From the NCBI RefSeq assembly GCF_010183535.1, contig NC_071331.1, positions 8,804,001 through 8,868,000 on the forward strand: a stretch of DNA of 64,000 nucleotides, read 5' to 3'. Positions 23,641 to 34,663 of the stretch are shown here, piece by piece. The translations under genes were made by a program, and so were the position numbers. Position 1 is the stretch's first letter. Each line of letters opens with the position of its first letter. Under the pieces are notes generated by a model, which had not been told where the DNA came from, searched no databases, and saw only the letters and a program-made list of their open reading frames with translations. Origin of the DNA: Caenorhabditis remanei. Lineage: Eukaryota > Nematoda > Chromadorea > Rhabditida > Rhabditidae.

Positions 23641-24382
23641 CGGCGATCATTTATTGTTTGTTTCTGTCATTCTACTAAAATTTCTATTATTCAAAGCACG
23701 TTTCCAAGTTAAAATATAATGTGAAAGATGATAACAAGACAACTTCTGACCATCTATAACAATTTTTTGATTGATCTTTTTACTCAAAGATTGATAAAAA
23801 TTAAGCGAAAACAACCAAAAAGTGACGCACATGGTTATTAAATCGAAAAAAGAATGAAATCGTATAAAATCAAACAACTTATTGGATAGAGAGGGCAATT
23901 TCCAAAAACTGCGTCGTAATTGATGGATCCAAATCATGAATGTCTCCTGACAGAACTGATTTTATGTCAGCAACCGATTTGATCTTATTGCGGCATTGTT
24001 TCTGAACACAAGGTTTGTAATCTGATGCATTTACAAAGAGAAACATACCTTTAAATCTTCAAGATGGTATTTCATGGACATTTGCAACTTTTTCTTTAAT
24101 GATTTCTTTGATTTTTCCAGTAGAAACTCTTCGCATTTTCGAACGACTAGTGTAGTATCATACATATCAGCAAGGAGGAGAACTCCTTCCACTGTGAATT
24201 CTGAAAAATTATGTTGTTTTGAAGCAACAATAACAACAAAAAATCAATTGTTACCATCAATTGCATTTTCTCCATAAAGCACTTCGAGATACTTCTGAAA
24301 GTCATCTGCATCAGTTCCAGTCAATTTGATTTCAGATTTTTTTGATTCATCGAATTTCCCCAAAAACAAAGTTTTGAAATAT

Positions 24383-27300
24383 AAGACAGGCCAAATTTGA
24401 AAATTTCATCTTTTGATAAAGACCTCCCGTTTTTTTAAATTTATCTGTGGGTTCCCAACCTTTTCAAAGTGGTCATTGAAATTCAATAAATACAGTGCGT
24501 AACACAAGTATAAGGCCACCCCTGAAACTGAGTTTATTGACTCAGCGGAGCATTTCTGGTTAAAACCGATAACGGAATCGGATTCCTCATCCGAAAATAC
24601 CCCTAGGAAAAGATTTTTGTGATATGACCTCCAAATCTAGGATGGTGACGTGGCCAAATGTGAAAAGAGCGCACTTCCAAGCGTAACATAAGTATAAGGC
24701 CACCCCGGAGTTGAGCAAAAAGAGTCGAAAAACAGCAAAGTTGCACTCTAGAATTGTATTTTAGGATTGTACAAATTACATTCAAGTAGAAGACATCAAA
24801 ACCATTTAGTCCTGGCCCTACTGGTCTGCTGGGAACCTGGATTCAAGTCTCTCACCATTTTTTCTCTTTCAGACGCTAAATCTGGGCTCTAAAAGCGGCG
24901 TAAGTGGGTAAATTCTTTGAGAAACCATGTCTCCAGCTCATTAGTTGATTTCAAATGTTTAGAAACATATCTTGTACGTTTCTGGGAAGAAATTTGAGGT
25001 TGGACTCTACGCACAGTCTGCACTGCTGTCAACATTAGAGGGATTTGAGTCGCTAGCTCGTCGAGATCTTGATAATGAGAGCTGGAAATGTTTTGTAATA
25101 ATGCAGATAGATACTTAGTACCTGCTGGATACAAATACCGTTCAGTTCAAATGATGTAGTCAATTTTCCGAAACCCCATCTGAGTTACTAAAGCCAGGGC
25201 AGTACTGTTACTAATGATGTAGCTAGACTGCTCACGAAAAAACCTTTGTTGGCACTTTTCCACTTTAAAAAATTATGTTACTAACATAATAAAACTTAAA
25301 AATGCATGATACAACTCTGTATATCGATCGGAGTAAGACCTTGAGCACCCACGACACGTCCTCTTTTCATAATTATAATATATCGGCAGTTGGACTCAAG
25401 ATAATCCATCAGATATTCACAAATTTGAACGGTATTTGTATCCAGCAGGTACTAAGTATCTATCTGCATTATTACAGAACATTTCCAGCTCTCATTATCA
25501 AGATCTCGACGAGCTAGCGACTCAAATCCCTCTAATGTTGACAGCAGTGCAGACTGTGCGTAGAGTCCAACCTCAAATTTCTTCCCAGAAACGTACAAGA
25601 TATGTTTCTAAACTTTTGAAATCAACTAATGAGCATTTGGAGACATGGTTTCTCAAAGAATTTACCCACTTACGCCGCTTTTAGAGCCCAGATTTAGCGC
25701 CTGAAAGAGAAAAAATGGAGAGAGACTTGAATCCAGGTTCCCAGCAGACCAGTAGGGCCAGGACTAAATGGTTTTGATGTCTTCTACTTGAATGTAATTT
25801 GTACAATCCTAAAATACAATTCTAGAGTGCAACTTTGCTGTTTTTCGACTCTTTTTGCTCAACTCCGGGGTGGCCTTATACTTATGTTACGCTTGAAAGT
25901 GCGCTCATTTCACATTTGGCCACGTCACCGTCCTAGTTTTGGAGGTCATGTCACAAAAATCTTCTCCTAGGGGTATTTTTGGATGAGGAATCCGAATCCG
26001 TTATTAGTTTTAACCAGAAATGTTCCGCTGAGCCAATAAACTCAATTTCATGGGTGGCCTTATACTTGTGTTACGCACTGTATGGGAATTATTGCTGAAT
26101 TTCCACATGTTTTGAAGATTTTTGAGAAACAATGAATTTTTTGGGAACCAGACAATACAATCGGATTATTCCTGAAACTCTAGAAACAGTCATTCTTTAA
26201 ACAAAACGTGAAAATCACAAAATCAGTTTATTCGCGTGAAAAAAAGTTCAATCACAAAATCCCAGATTCGTTTCATGAAACGAATCTGGGGAAATATAAA
26301 AAAACAAAAGTTTGAGACTTAAATACAATAAAACCGTGAACTAATCGTGGATACCCATTCTGGATGCGAGCATCCGGGATGGGGAAACATGAGAAAAACT
26401 AGAAAAAGTTATAGGCGTGAACTATGAAATGTGGATTCCCATTCTGATTTCACGAAATGGATATGGGGAAATTTGGAGAAAACCAAGTAGAACGACGCTG
26501 GGAAACAGAGAGCTTTTACAGAAATACTCTTGTAGACCTCTGAATATATTTCCATCTAGCTTCACAGAAATACTCTTGTAGACCTCTGAATATATTTCCA
26601 TCTAGCTTGAAGTTTTCATCGTAAGACTTCTGAAATAGAACATTTAGTTATGACGAAGATTTTCTAACAACTAACCTTTTGCGAAAAAGCATTTATCTCA
26701 GCAGTGCTTAAACTTCAAAAACTGTCAAATATCCATAAATTCACGATTAAATCTGAAAACGTATTCAGAAGATTATACATGTTACCTGCTTTTTGAATAA
26801 TCTCGGTTATAGAGCCGACAATAATGTATCCAGATAAAAATATTGAGAAGAATAGGCTAGCAACACACGACGATGTGGAAAATTAGTAAAATGATTACAA
26901 CAAAGGAAGGTCACGTGGTTTTTTACTGCAAAAAGATTTAGGTATATAGATTATTATTCGTGACCTTCCCCTGTTGTTGTATTTTAATCATTTTACTAAT
27001 TTTCCACATCGTCGTGTGTTGCTAGCCTATTCTTCTCAATATTTTTATCTGGATACATTATTGTCGGCTCTATAACCGAGATTATTCAAAAAGCAGGTAA
27101 AATGTATAATCTTCTGAATACGTTTTCAGATTTAATCGTGAATTTATGGATATTTGACAGTTTTTGAAGTTTAAGCACTGCTGAGATAAATGCTTTTTCG
27201 CAAAAGGTTAGTTGTTAGAAAATCTTCGTCATAACTAAATGTTCTATTTCAGAAGTCTTACGATGGAAAATTCAATGTTGGCTAGACGGAAGTATATTCA

Positions 27301-27871
27301 GAGGTTTACAAGAGTATTTCTGTGAAAGCTCTCTGTTTCCCAGCGTCGTTCTACTTGGTTTTCTCCAAATTTCCCCATATCCATTTCGTGAAATCAGAAT
27401 GGGAATCCACATTTCATAGTTCACGCCTATAACTTTTTCTAGTTTTTCTCATGTTTCCCCATCCCGGATGCTCGCATCCAGAATGGGTATCCACGATTAG
27501 TTCACGGTTTTATTGTATTTAAGTCTCAAACTTTTGTTTTTTTTATATTTCCCCAGATTCGTTTCATGAAACGAATCTGGGATTTTGTGATCGAACTTTT
27601 TTTCACGCGAATAAACTGATTTTGTGATTTTCACGTTTTGTTTAAAGGATGACTGTTTCTAGAGTTTCAGGAATAATTCGATTGTATTGTCTGGTTCCCA
27701 AAAAATTCATTGTTTCTCAAAAATCTTCAAAACATGTGGAAATTCAGCAATAAACTACATTTTTCCAAAAAAATTTGAAATGCTAAGAAAATCTGTGATA
27801 ATTTCCCATCATTAACGAGATTAACTGCTACTTCTGCTCAGAAGATGAAATTTTCAAATTTGGCCTGTCTT
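24383..27871. mobile_element. Long foldback element inserted in the BATH gene
   Basis: The 30-bp ends are inverted copies (AAGACAGGCCAAATTTG at the left), flanked by ATAT on both sides (24379-24382 and 27872-27875). This could equally be read as a TA duplication with a one-base-longer terminus. From about 26089 to 26918 and from 26961 to 27765 the element is a nearly perfect palindrome of 0.8-kb arms around a 40-bp loop. The left arm holds a 50-bp tandem duplication (about 26520-26610) missing from the right arm. Without the Tc-like element at 24493-26080 it is about 1.9 kb. It has no transposase frame. Confidence 0.8.
24493..26080. mobile_element. Palindromic Tc-like element with mirrored ORFs
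   Basis: The ends read CAGTGCGTAACACAAGTATA and its complement, with TA on both sides (24491-24492 and 26081-26082), as expected for Tc1/mariner-type elements. Each arm also carries a second copy of the terminal motif about 190 bp inside (AGCGTAACATAAGTATAAGG). The arms, about 650 bp each, are inverted copies around a unique centre of roughly 290 bp. The same 80-codon frame therefore appears twice, at 24889-25134 minus and 25436-25684 plus, beginning MYPAGTKYLSALL. I do not recognise that peptide, and no DDE triad is visible, so the element is probably non-autonomous. Confidence 0.8.
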
Positions 27872-28499
27872 ATATGAAGAGTGAGCAGCCAAATACTGAA
27901 ATTGAATCATAAAAACATATTTGAAAACATTTGAAACAGACCAATTTTGAAACGTAAAATTTCTCATCGTTCGCAGCCAGTACAACATCTGAGAATTCTT
28001 CCATTGTCTCGTCGAAATCTCTCATATTATCTTTGTAAATACCAATTGTTTTCTTGATTTTCACATGAATTTCAGCTTTCAGTTGGTCATCCTCAATAAA
28101 GTCTTTTTCCAATTCCGCCCATCCAATAAATGCTCGGTATCCCCAAATGCTATGGAATGTGTCGGTAGTGCCAAATGTTGCCCTACCTTCTTTAAATCGA
28201 CTCTCTGTGCTTTTCGAAAGCAATACTTGTTCCCTCTGAGCTTCAATTGTCCATTTTCCAACTTCCACCGGTTTAACGCATTTCAGATAGAACTGTAAAT
28301 GTTCTTTTATTCGACCGACACTCATTCTCCTGAAAATAATACGTTTTAATAAATAATGTTTCTGATATGTACCATTCAACACCATAATATTCTTCCGCTT
28401 CGGAATACTGATTTTCATCTTCTTTCATATTTGAGACATTCTTGAAGACGTGTTTTAGAACGAAGCATTTTCCAGTAGTCGTCATGGCAACTCTCTGAA

Positions 28500-29153
28500 A
28501 GGAGAAAATGAGTTGTTTTTTAGTGAAACTTAAGAAAATTCTGTGAATTGAGGATGTAGTAAAAATGAACTGGAGAAGAAGAAAGATAGGAAAAAGTGAC
28601 ATTGGGAAGAGGTATTATGTGCAAAGGTGGAGAGCGGTACGGTAAGAGCAAAAAAGTTAAACTGGACACCCTCCGGACCATTGTTGCTGAACTGGGTTCG
28701 AAATATTAGAAATTGAAAGGACTATATGCCGTTAAAATTTGGTTATGTAAAGTAGAAGAATTCACGAAAAAAGAGACCCCGCTGTTAGCACTACTACAGG
28801 AAAGGTTTAGTACTGAACGAGCAGAAATTATTCGAATTGGTCCTAGACTGAAATGCTAGCTCGGACGTGAAGGGAAAAGGAGGAATGTCTACTTCCCACA
28901 GAGTGGTGCAATGTTCTTGCTCACTCTTAATCGATTTTCTTGTTTTTCCTTGGTGTTATCAGACAATTCTCTCATTCCTTATCACCTCTTCAACTCCCTC
29001 AATTTTTGTACACTTCTGCTCTATTCTTTTCATACAGAACGCACACACTCTCTGTCTCTATTTGTCTCTCTCTCTCTCTTCCTCATCTATTCCTCATAGA
29101 AAAGAAAACAAATGGAGATAATGGAATGAAATGACGTGAATTTCTGTTGTCAG
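28500..29153. other. Intergenic between the BATH start and a cysteine-rich relic
   Basis: This stretch is low-complexity pyrimidine-rich sequence on the plus strand (28960-29100, TCTCTCTC runs). The overlapping short frames are compositional. No gene is supported. Confidence 0.5.
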
Positions 29154-29980
29154 TTTACCATACTCAAGGAAGCCTCTTTCCATTTCCGCCAAAGTGTTCC
29201 TCAGCTACTGAGTAGTGTTCAACATCAACATGCTTGGGTGACAATTTACAGTGTCATCTTTACTATTAACAAACACCAGATTCTGTATGTTTGTTTGTGT
29301 GTCGCCGATCCTACCGCCCTCCCTACTGAACCGATTTTCTTCAAATTTGGACCAAAATATCAGAAATTTTCTCTTAATGATGCCCGTCTTTTTCTTTTTT
29401 CAAAATTCTCAAAATGACGCCTTCTGAGCCAAAAACACTCATAAAGCATAGGGGAATTAAAAACGGAAAAAGTGGCGTGAAACTGTCGGCCTAAGCGCCG
29501 TCATTTCTTTCCTTTCTTCGGCATGCATTTTCCGTGGGCCGCGTGGTTAAGGGTGGCGTGTCGACGCATCCGATCTGGCAAGTTAAGCGTCGTTGACTAT
29601 AGTTAGTTTTTCGATCGATCCCGAGGCGACGAAAAGTTCTTTTTTTTGTTGATATGTAGATTCAAAAAAATAGAAGTTTCTGAACATGCCGTTTGTTTCC
29701 AGTGAGATCTACGTCACGAACGTATGCGGACCGTTTCCTAAAAAAGGAACGACGACAAGCATTTTTTGTTATCATCGGATTCCGAAAAAATTGAGGACTA
29801 AAAACGTTTTGTCTCCTTCCAGATTGATAGGTATCACAAATAGATACGGGCAATTTTCAAGATACGGGTAATTGATCCATATGGGTCCACATTAAAAAAA
29901 GTATTGATATCCATTTTGGGCAACATTTCCCTTCTTCTCATCACAGTTTTTGCTCCTCCCATTTTTAAAATATATTGACG

Positions 29981-30066
29981 AGCGCACGGCCTCCAGCGAA
30001 GGCCCTCTCAATGCACTGCGCACAGTACTTTGAGAGGGCCTCTGCAGGAGGCCGTGCGAGCGGAAG
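29981..30066. repeat. GC-rich hairpin inside Helitron A
   Basis: GCACGGCCTCC and GGCCCTCTCAA blocks pair with TTGAGAGGGCC and GGAGGCCGTGC across a loop of about 20 bp. It may be a small foldback insertion or captured sequence; its boundaries are not clear. Confidence 0.5.
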
Positions 30067-30182
30067 TCGCGTGAAGTCCTTATATGGGCCACATAAAATC
30101 CGTTTTTTCCAACTGCTGATAACTATCATTTTCTTTCCAACTACTAACTGTTCCCGTCGACAATTCACTGGATGCTCATGGT

Positions 30183-30623
30183 CAGGCTTGGTCGGAGTCG
30201 TAGAATCGGATAATCCGATTCTCCGATTCTCCGACTTTTTTCGGAGAATTTCTCCGACGGATAATTCTCCGACTTTTTTTTTTTGGAGAAATTATCCGAA
30301 ATTCTCCGATTCTCCGAAAAAAAAGTCGGAGAATTTCGGAGAATACCGGAGACGACGACACTCAAAACCTGTTTTTGTTGTATTTTCACTGGCAAAAGCT
30401 TTGAATGCTGATTAAACATGTTTTAGAAAGGTGAATTCTGAAAAACTCAACAGAAAATCCCTTTTAGAAGCATTTTTGGGGGCATTTTTGGATTCTCCGA
30501 AATTCTCCGATTCTTCGAGAAAAAAAGTCGGAGAAAATTTCGGATATCCGATTCTCCGAGTTTTTTTTTCGGAGAAAATTTCGATTCTCCGATTCTCCGA
30601 AAAATTTTCTCCGACCAAGCCTG
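30183..30623. mobile_element. hAT-type MITE nested in Helitron A
   Basis: Ends CAGGCTTGGTCGGAG and CTCCGACCAAGCCTG are perfect inverted repeats, flanked by the exact 8-bp duplication CTCATGGT (30175-30182 and 30624-30631). The body is made of repeated ATTCTCCGA/TCGGAGAAT units. It interrupts the coding-like interior of Helitron A and so entered after that Helitron formed. Confidence 0.9.
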
Positions 30624-32326
30624 CTCATGGTGATGCTTCTCCTGCTCCCCGCGATATCACCTCCACATCGGATGCTGTTCCACGGCTTCGTGATAGTCTG
30701 ACTTTCGGGTTGAATGGTCTAAGTCTGATGAGTACAGAAGAAGAAATAGATGAAGGTGTGTTCCATCGATCAGAATCAGATGGGAGAGTGGAGCTCGGAG
30801 AAATTGATGGGCTAGAGGACACAACACAGAGATCGGGCGGAAAAAAACGGCAAGAAGAAGACATCCGGTGAAACTATCCGGACCCGATATTGCCAGGATT
30901 CCATAGCAAATGTTGTTGACCTGACAGCAGAAAGAGACGAGATGAATATAAGTACGGATATCAGCTCGGATTCAGATGTGAGCGTAGAACTTAATGGAAT
31001 TGACGGGATCGAGGGCACTCAGCTGATGACATAGGAGCCGGTGAAAAAACCGTTGAAAAATATCGACAAAAAGGAGACGTCGGGCACTGCTCTCCGGCAC
31101 CCAAGATTGTCAGGATCTTCATTACCTTTGAGATTAAAAATTATAGCAGATGATACATCAGTCCGACGGTTTCTACAGTCTGACACTGAGCAGTCGACAG
31201 TCGAACTATAACGGAACCAACACCATGGAAATCAGCAGGAAAAATGAGTCCGAAGATCAAATGAAACCTGGACGGACTTCAATGATTTCCCAGGCTGCTT
31301 TCAGACGATCAGAAGATCCCGAAGATGTGACGGCGGAAAAACAAGAGCCAACACCATCAAAGCATCTGTAACTCAAATGAAAGAGACGGGCAGACCACAT
31401 CGAGTTTGGATGTCGCCACGTCAACGAAATGTTTGTCGAGTAGGTGCTACTGATGCACAACCAGATCCTCACTACATGGGAAGGATAGATCAAGTTAATC
31501 CATACTGCGAGGCGCTATATTTCACGGCTACTTTTGATTTTCAAATGATGTAGATGAATGCGTTTAGGAATCCGATCTGGCAAGTTAGGCAAAGTTGACT
31601 GTAATTAGTTGGATGTGTCCCATGTGGAAGATTTTTTCTTACCACTAGATTTGAAAAAATGGACGATTAAGGGAACGAAATCGAATCAGAAAAGTAGAGA
31701 TTTGACAATTGTGTTTTTCCGGAACAGTCTGCTCACAGCTAAAAAACTACTAACAAGTTAAGAAAAATATTACGATCCATAAGTTGGAGAGAATTCTAAG
31801 ACCTCGATAGTCTCAACCGTTGGGGAAGCGCCGCAGGCGCTGTAACAAGTAGAAGGGTGGTGTAGAAAAGGAGGTTTAGTCGCCGTTAGGCGACGTGAAC
31901 CGACTGGTTTCTCAAAATACGTTACATTTTTGTGAATACAAAACGTTATGCAGGAGAAAATTTGTATGGTGATGCATTTCACTGTTTCTTTGATGTGAGT
32001 TCACTTATTTATTAGAATAGGTAATTAATACTTGAGAAAATTTTCAGGCTAGCAGGTACCAAGTAGCTGTGAACTGTACCGAACATCTGAGTTTTACTGA
32101 TGACACACTAACAAACCTTTGGAATAGCCCATCAATTTTACAAGAGACCAAAAATGAAATATTATTCAAAGAGTTTTACCGCCGCCCATCGTGTCCGATC
32201 AGAAGAATTGTGAAATTGTACCGTGGTGGAAATGCAGAGTTTGATTTATGGTATCAGGAGCCGAAGTTTGAGAAATTATATCCAGCTGACTGGAAATTTG
32301 ATGCTGGAAAATACTGTGATAATTGA

Positions 32327-33677
32327 TTTTGGCGTCTGTTTTGTAACCATAATGAATCTAAAACTTCTTGAAAACTTCATAAAGAAACACTACTGAAACA
32401 GAGAAATGTGTTTTTAGATAGTCATTTTTCTCAATTTTTCATGATCCTTGGTCAATATAAAAATAAAAGTTTACAAACAAATATCTAGTTACTGAAACAG
32501 AATAGAATAAACATTATTCAGTTATGCTGTTTTTGGGATTTTAGTTTTAAGGATACTGTAAAAATAGTATTATTGAAATGTCTGTTTCAGAAACTTGATA
32601 AATCACTGCGAAAATTTCATTCGCTTATTGAATTCAATAAATTACATTACTTATGTACAGTAGCAGCTCCAACTGAGAGTGTTTCCTATTTACGCTACCG
32701 ACAAGTAATTTCTTTTTTTTCTAATAGCGTAATGGTCACTGGAACAGTAAATACAATTCAATATGAATCATAATTAATTATCTTAAATGACGTCTCCCGA
32801 CGCGACCGTTTCAGTCTTGTCTCTGTTCTTTTGAACTTAAATTCAATGATAAAAATCAATTTGAAATGAAATGAGAGTTCAGCACAAAAAAACGCCCCGA
32901 AAAGTTTGTCAGCATTACATAGAGACTGATAAGAGAGAAAATAATGAATCACTTCATGCTTCATTATAAAATACACTTAATACATATTTAACACTCGAAA
33001 AATCAGAAAACTCAATAACTCCAAAAGAAAAATAAAAAGTTATTTTTTGGAATTTCAAATCACGATCAGGAAAAATTAATTATCGAAAAAATCATGTATG
33101 AAACTTTTTTCAAAAAACTTATTTTCTTGTTACTGGATGTTTCAGCTATTTGTCAAAAAAAAGTTTATTCAAAACGGATACGATTCAGCAGAGTTAAACA
33201 TGAAAGTATGAATTTACCCTCACTCATGCTCGCTACTGTAGTGCCTCTTAAAAACACAAAACACCAGTACAGGTTTCTGCTAGAAGGGTGTACGCATTTC
33301 TAGAAGGTTGTACGCATTTCTAAAAGGTTGTTTGTTCTCTTCAGAAAACTTTTCATTCAAGAATGATGATGCTCACTCTGATACCAATCTGGTCAATTTC
33401 AAATTAAATTTCTCCCCTAGAGTCTCTACTAAACCGCACCTGGAAAATGTTTTTTTATCCAAAACTGACAAACCGATAGTGACATTAAAACATCTGATGC
33501 GAACAATGAACAATTCTCAGATTCAATTAAATTATGCTGTAAGTGACGTCTTCTGACGTCGAACTTTCAGTATTATTCCTGGTTTTTTGAACTTTAAAGA
33601 ATGAATCATTATCAACGATGAGAATGGAAATCAAACGTAATCAAACAAATTTGTATTAACAAAAACGGTTTTGAAAA
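32327..33677. other. Intergenic; 3' part duplicated before the CUB-like genes
   Basis: No gene is called. About 33345-33720 is repeated at about 38560-39028 upstream of the second CUB-like gene, including GACGTCTTCTGACGTCGAAC, a TGACGTC palindromic motif present in both copies. These blocks are the upstream regions of a tandem duplication. Confidence 0.55.
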
Positions 33678-33686
33678 CTATAAAAC
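33678..33686 (+). promoter_or_regulatory. TATA box of CUB-like gene 1
   Basis: ACTATAAAACGCTTC is conserved before all three CUB-like copies (here, 38985-38992 and, on the minus strand, 45924-45938), about 37 bases upstream of each ATG. Confidence 0.65.
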
Positions 33687-33814
33687 GCTTCATAAGGTTG
33701 ACAAATTCAGTTATTTGGTATCATGCGTTCTCTCAATTTTTTCTATCTGATTCTGATTATTCTACTTGGAGCCGGTGCAGCTGACGTGCCAGGTAGGCTT
33801 GTATGACAATAACT

Positions 33815-34472
33815 AGAGTGACGTGTTGACACGGAAATCGAAAATTTTTGTTCCGGAAATTGCGAAAAAAAAGACAACGAATGTCTTGAGAACCGAAAAA
33901 GTTGCACATGTCTTCCGAAAACAACCGACTTGACATGATTTTCATTTCATTTCGAAAACCGAAAAAAAATTTTTTCCGAAAACCGAAAACTTTTCTTTTC
34001 GGAAATCGTGTCATTCCGACATTTCGGTTTCCGACACGTTTCGAAAGAAAACCGACGGTTGTCATGACACGAGATGGGCGTGGCCTAGTGGCCGAGAAAA
34101 CTCCGCGCGTGTATTTCACGCGCGAAAACACTGATTTCGAGGAATTTTAAACGTTTTTGGTGGTTTTGGTGAAAAAACGTCTACGCGCGGATACACGCGC
34201 GGAGTTTTCTCGGCCACTAGGCCACGCCCATCTCGTGTCATGACAACCGTCGGTTTTCTTTCGAAACGTGTCGGAAACCGAAATGTCGGAATGACACGAT
34301 TTCCGAAAAGAAAAGCTTTCGGTTTTCGGAAAAAAATTTTTTCGGTTTTCGAAATGAAATGAAAATCATTTCGTGCCGGTTTTTTCATGATTTTTTTCCG
34401 AAATTTTCGACATCATTTCTTAAGGTTCTCGTCGAAATTTTCGGCGACTACTGTTTTCGACACGTCACTCTA
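33815..34472. mobile_element. MITE with 9-bp target duplication in CUB-like 1 intron 1
   Basis: Ends AGAGTGACGTGT and ACACGTCACTCTA are inverted, flanked by ACAATAACT at 33806-33814 and 34473-34481. The interior is a long inverted repeat (GGGCGTGGCCTAGTGGCCGA and complement) around 34140. Copy 2 (39100-39145) shows the unoccupied intron. A 9-bp duplication suggests a MULE-type transposase. Confidence 0.85.
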
Positions 34473-34663
34473 ACAATAACTATAATCCCATTATTTTTCT
34501 CTCAGAATGTACTGGAACAGTTCAGTTCAACCCATCAAAGAATCTTGATACTTTAATCTGGTACCCAACTAATCCTTCTGTCGCACCAACGTTTCCTATG
34601 AACTACGAATGTCTTTACCAGGTAGAACTAGCATAAATAGTTTCATGTGTACATACTGCCAAA

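Larger units (their letters stand above)
23879..28485 (-). pseudogene. BTB-MATH (BATH) gene split by nested transposons
   Basis: BTB-MATH proteins are substrate adaptors of CUL-3 ubiquitin ligases. On the minus strand, exons 28373-28485, 27942-28329, 27895-27872 continuing at 24378-24255, 24049-24200 and 23879-24001 give 307 codons in frame once the insertion at 24379-27871 is ignored. That is the normal family length. MATH spans residues 8-130; BTB starts near 148 with FSDVVLAANDEKFYVSKL and continues across the break with FKTLFLGKF. An acceptor just before the ATG (28498) suggests trans-splicing. The insertion falls after codon 175, inside the BTB core, and brings stop codons, so the present allele should give only a MATH protein with a truncated BTB. 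No other lesion is seen in the exons, so the break is probably recent. The GTCTGT donor of intron 2 is weak. Confidence 0.85.
29257..31907 (+). mobile_element. Helitron A (non-autonomous), in the third cysteine-rich gene
   Basis: The 5' end TCTTTACTATTAAC follows an A (29256). The 3' end CTGG (31904-31907) precedes a T (31908), and the hairpin GTCGCCGTTAGGCGAC lies just upstream. This is the A^T target and TC...CTRR architecture of Helitrons, with no target duplication. A second GC-rich hairpin (GCGCCGCAGGCGC) is near 31829. No Rep/helicase frame is present. The interior includes decayed acidic coding-like sequence (about 30640-31370) of unknown origin and an hAT-type MITE. It shares ends with elements at 43806 and 55880. 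Confidence 0.85.
29154..32326 (+). pseudogene. Third cysteine-rich gene, broken by a Helitron
   Basis: An exon-2 remnant runs 29154-29256 and ends in CLGDNLQC, matching CLGHEIQC of gene 1. After the Helitron the exon resumes at 31908 and shows YAGENLYGDAFHCFFD up to the donor at 31994. Exon 3 is 32048-32326, with RYQVAVNC, SCPIRRIVKLYRGGNA and a KYCDN end. Joined across the Helitron, the exon-2 segment is two bases shorter than in gene 1, so the frame is broken there as well. Exon 1 is lost or is the relic near 23530. The intact third exon suggests loss was not ancient. Confidence 0.75.

Noticed and set aside
24889..25684. The repeated 80-codon frame as a host gene pair
   Set aside because: Both copies lie symmetrically in the arms of one TIR element, so they belong to the transposon.
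25680..25705. SPDLAP after the mirrored frame as a transposase SPDLNP motif
   Set aside because: It follows a stop codon, is only six residues, and no upstream catalytic Asp region is visible; too weak to name the family.
28867..29134. Ser/Leu-rich frames at 28.9-29.1 kb
   Set aside because: Three overlapping frames over a TCTCTC-rich tract; compositional only.
33757..34388. Paired 80-120-codon frames in CUB-like copy 1 intron 1
   Set aside because: They mirror each other across the inverted repeat of the MITE at 33815-34472.
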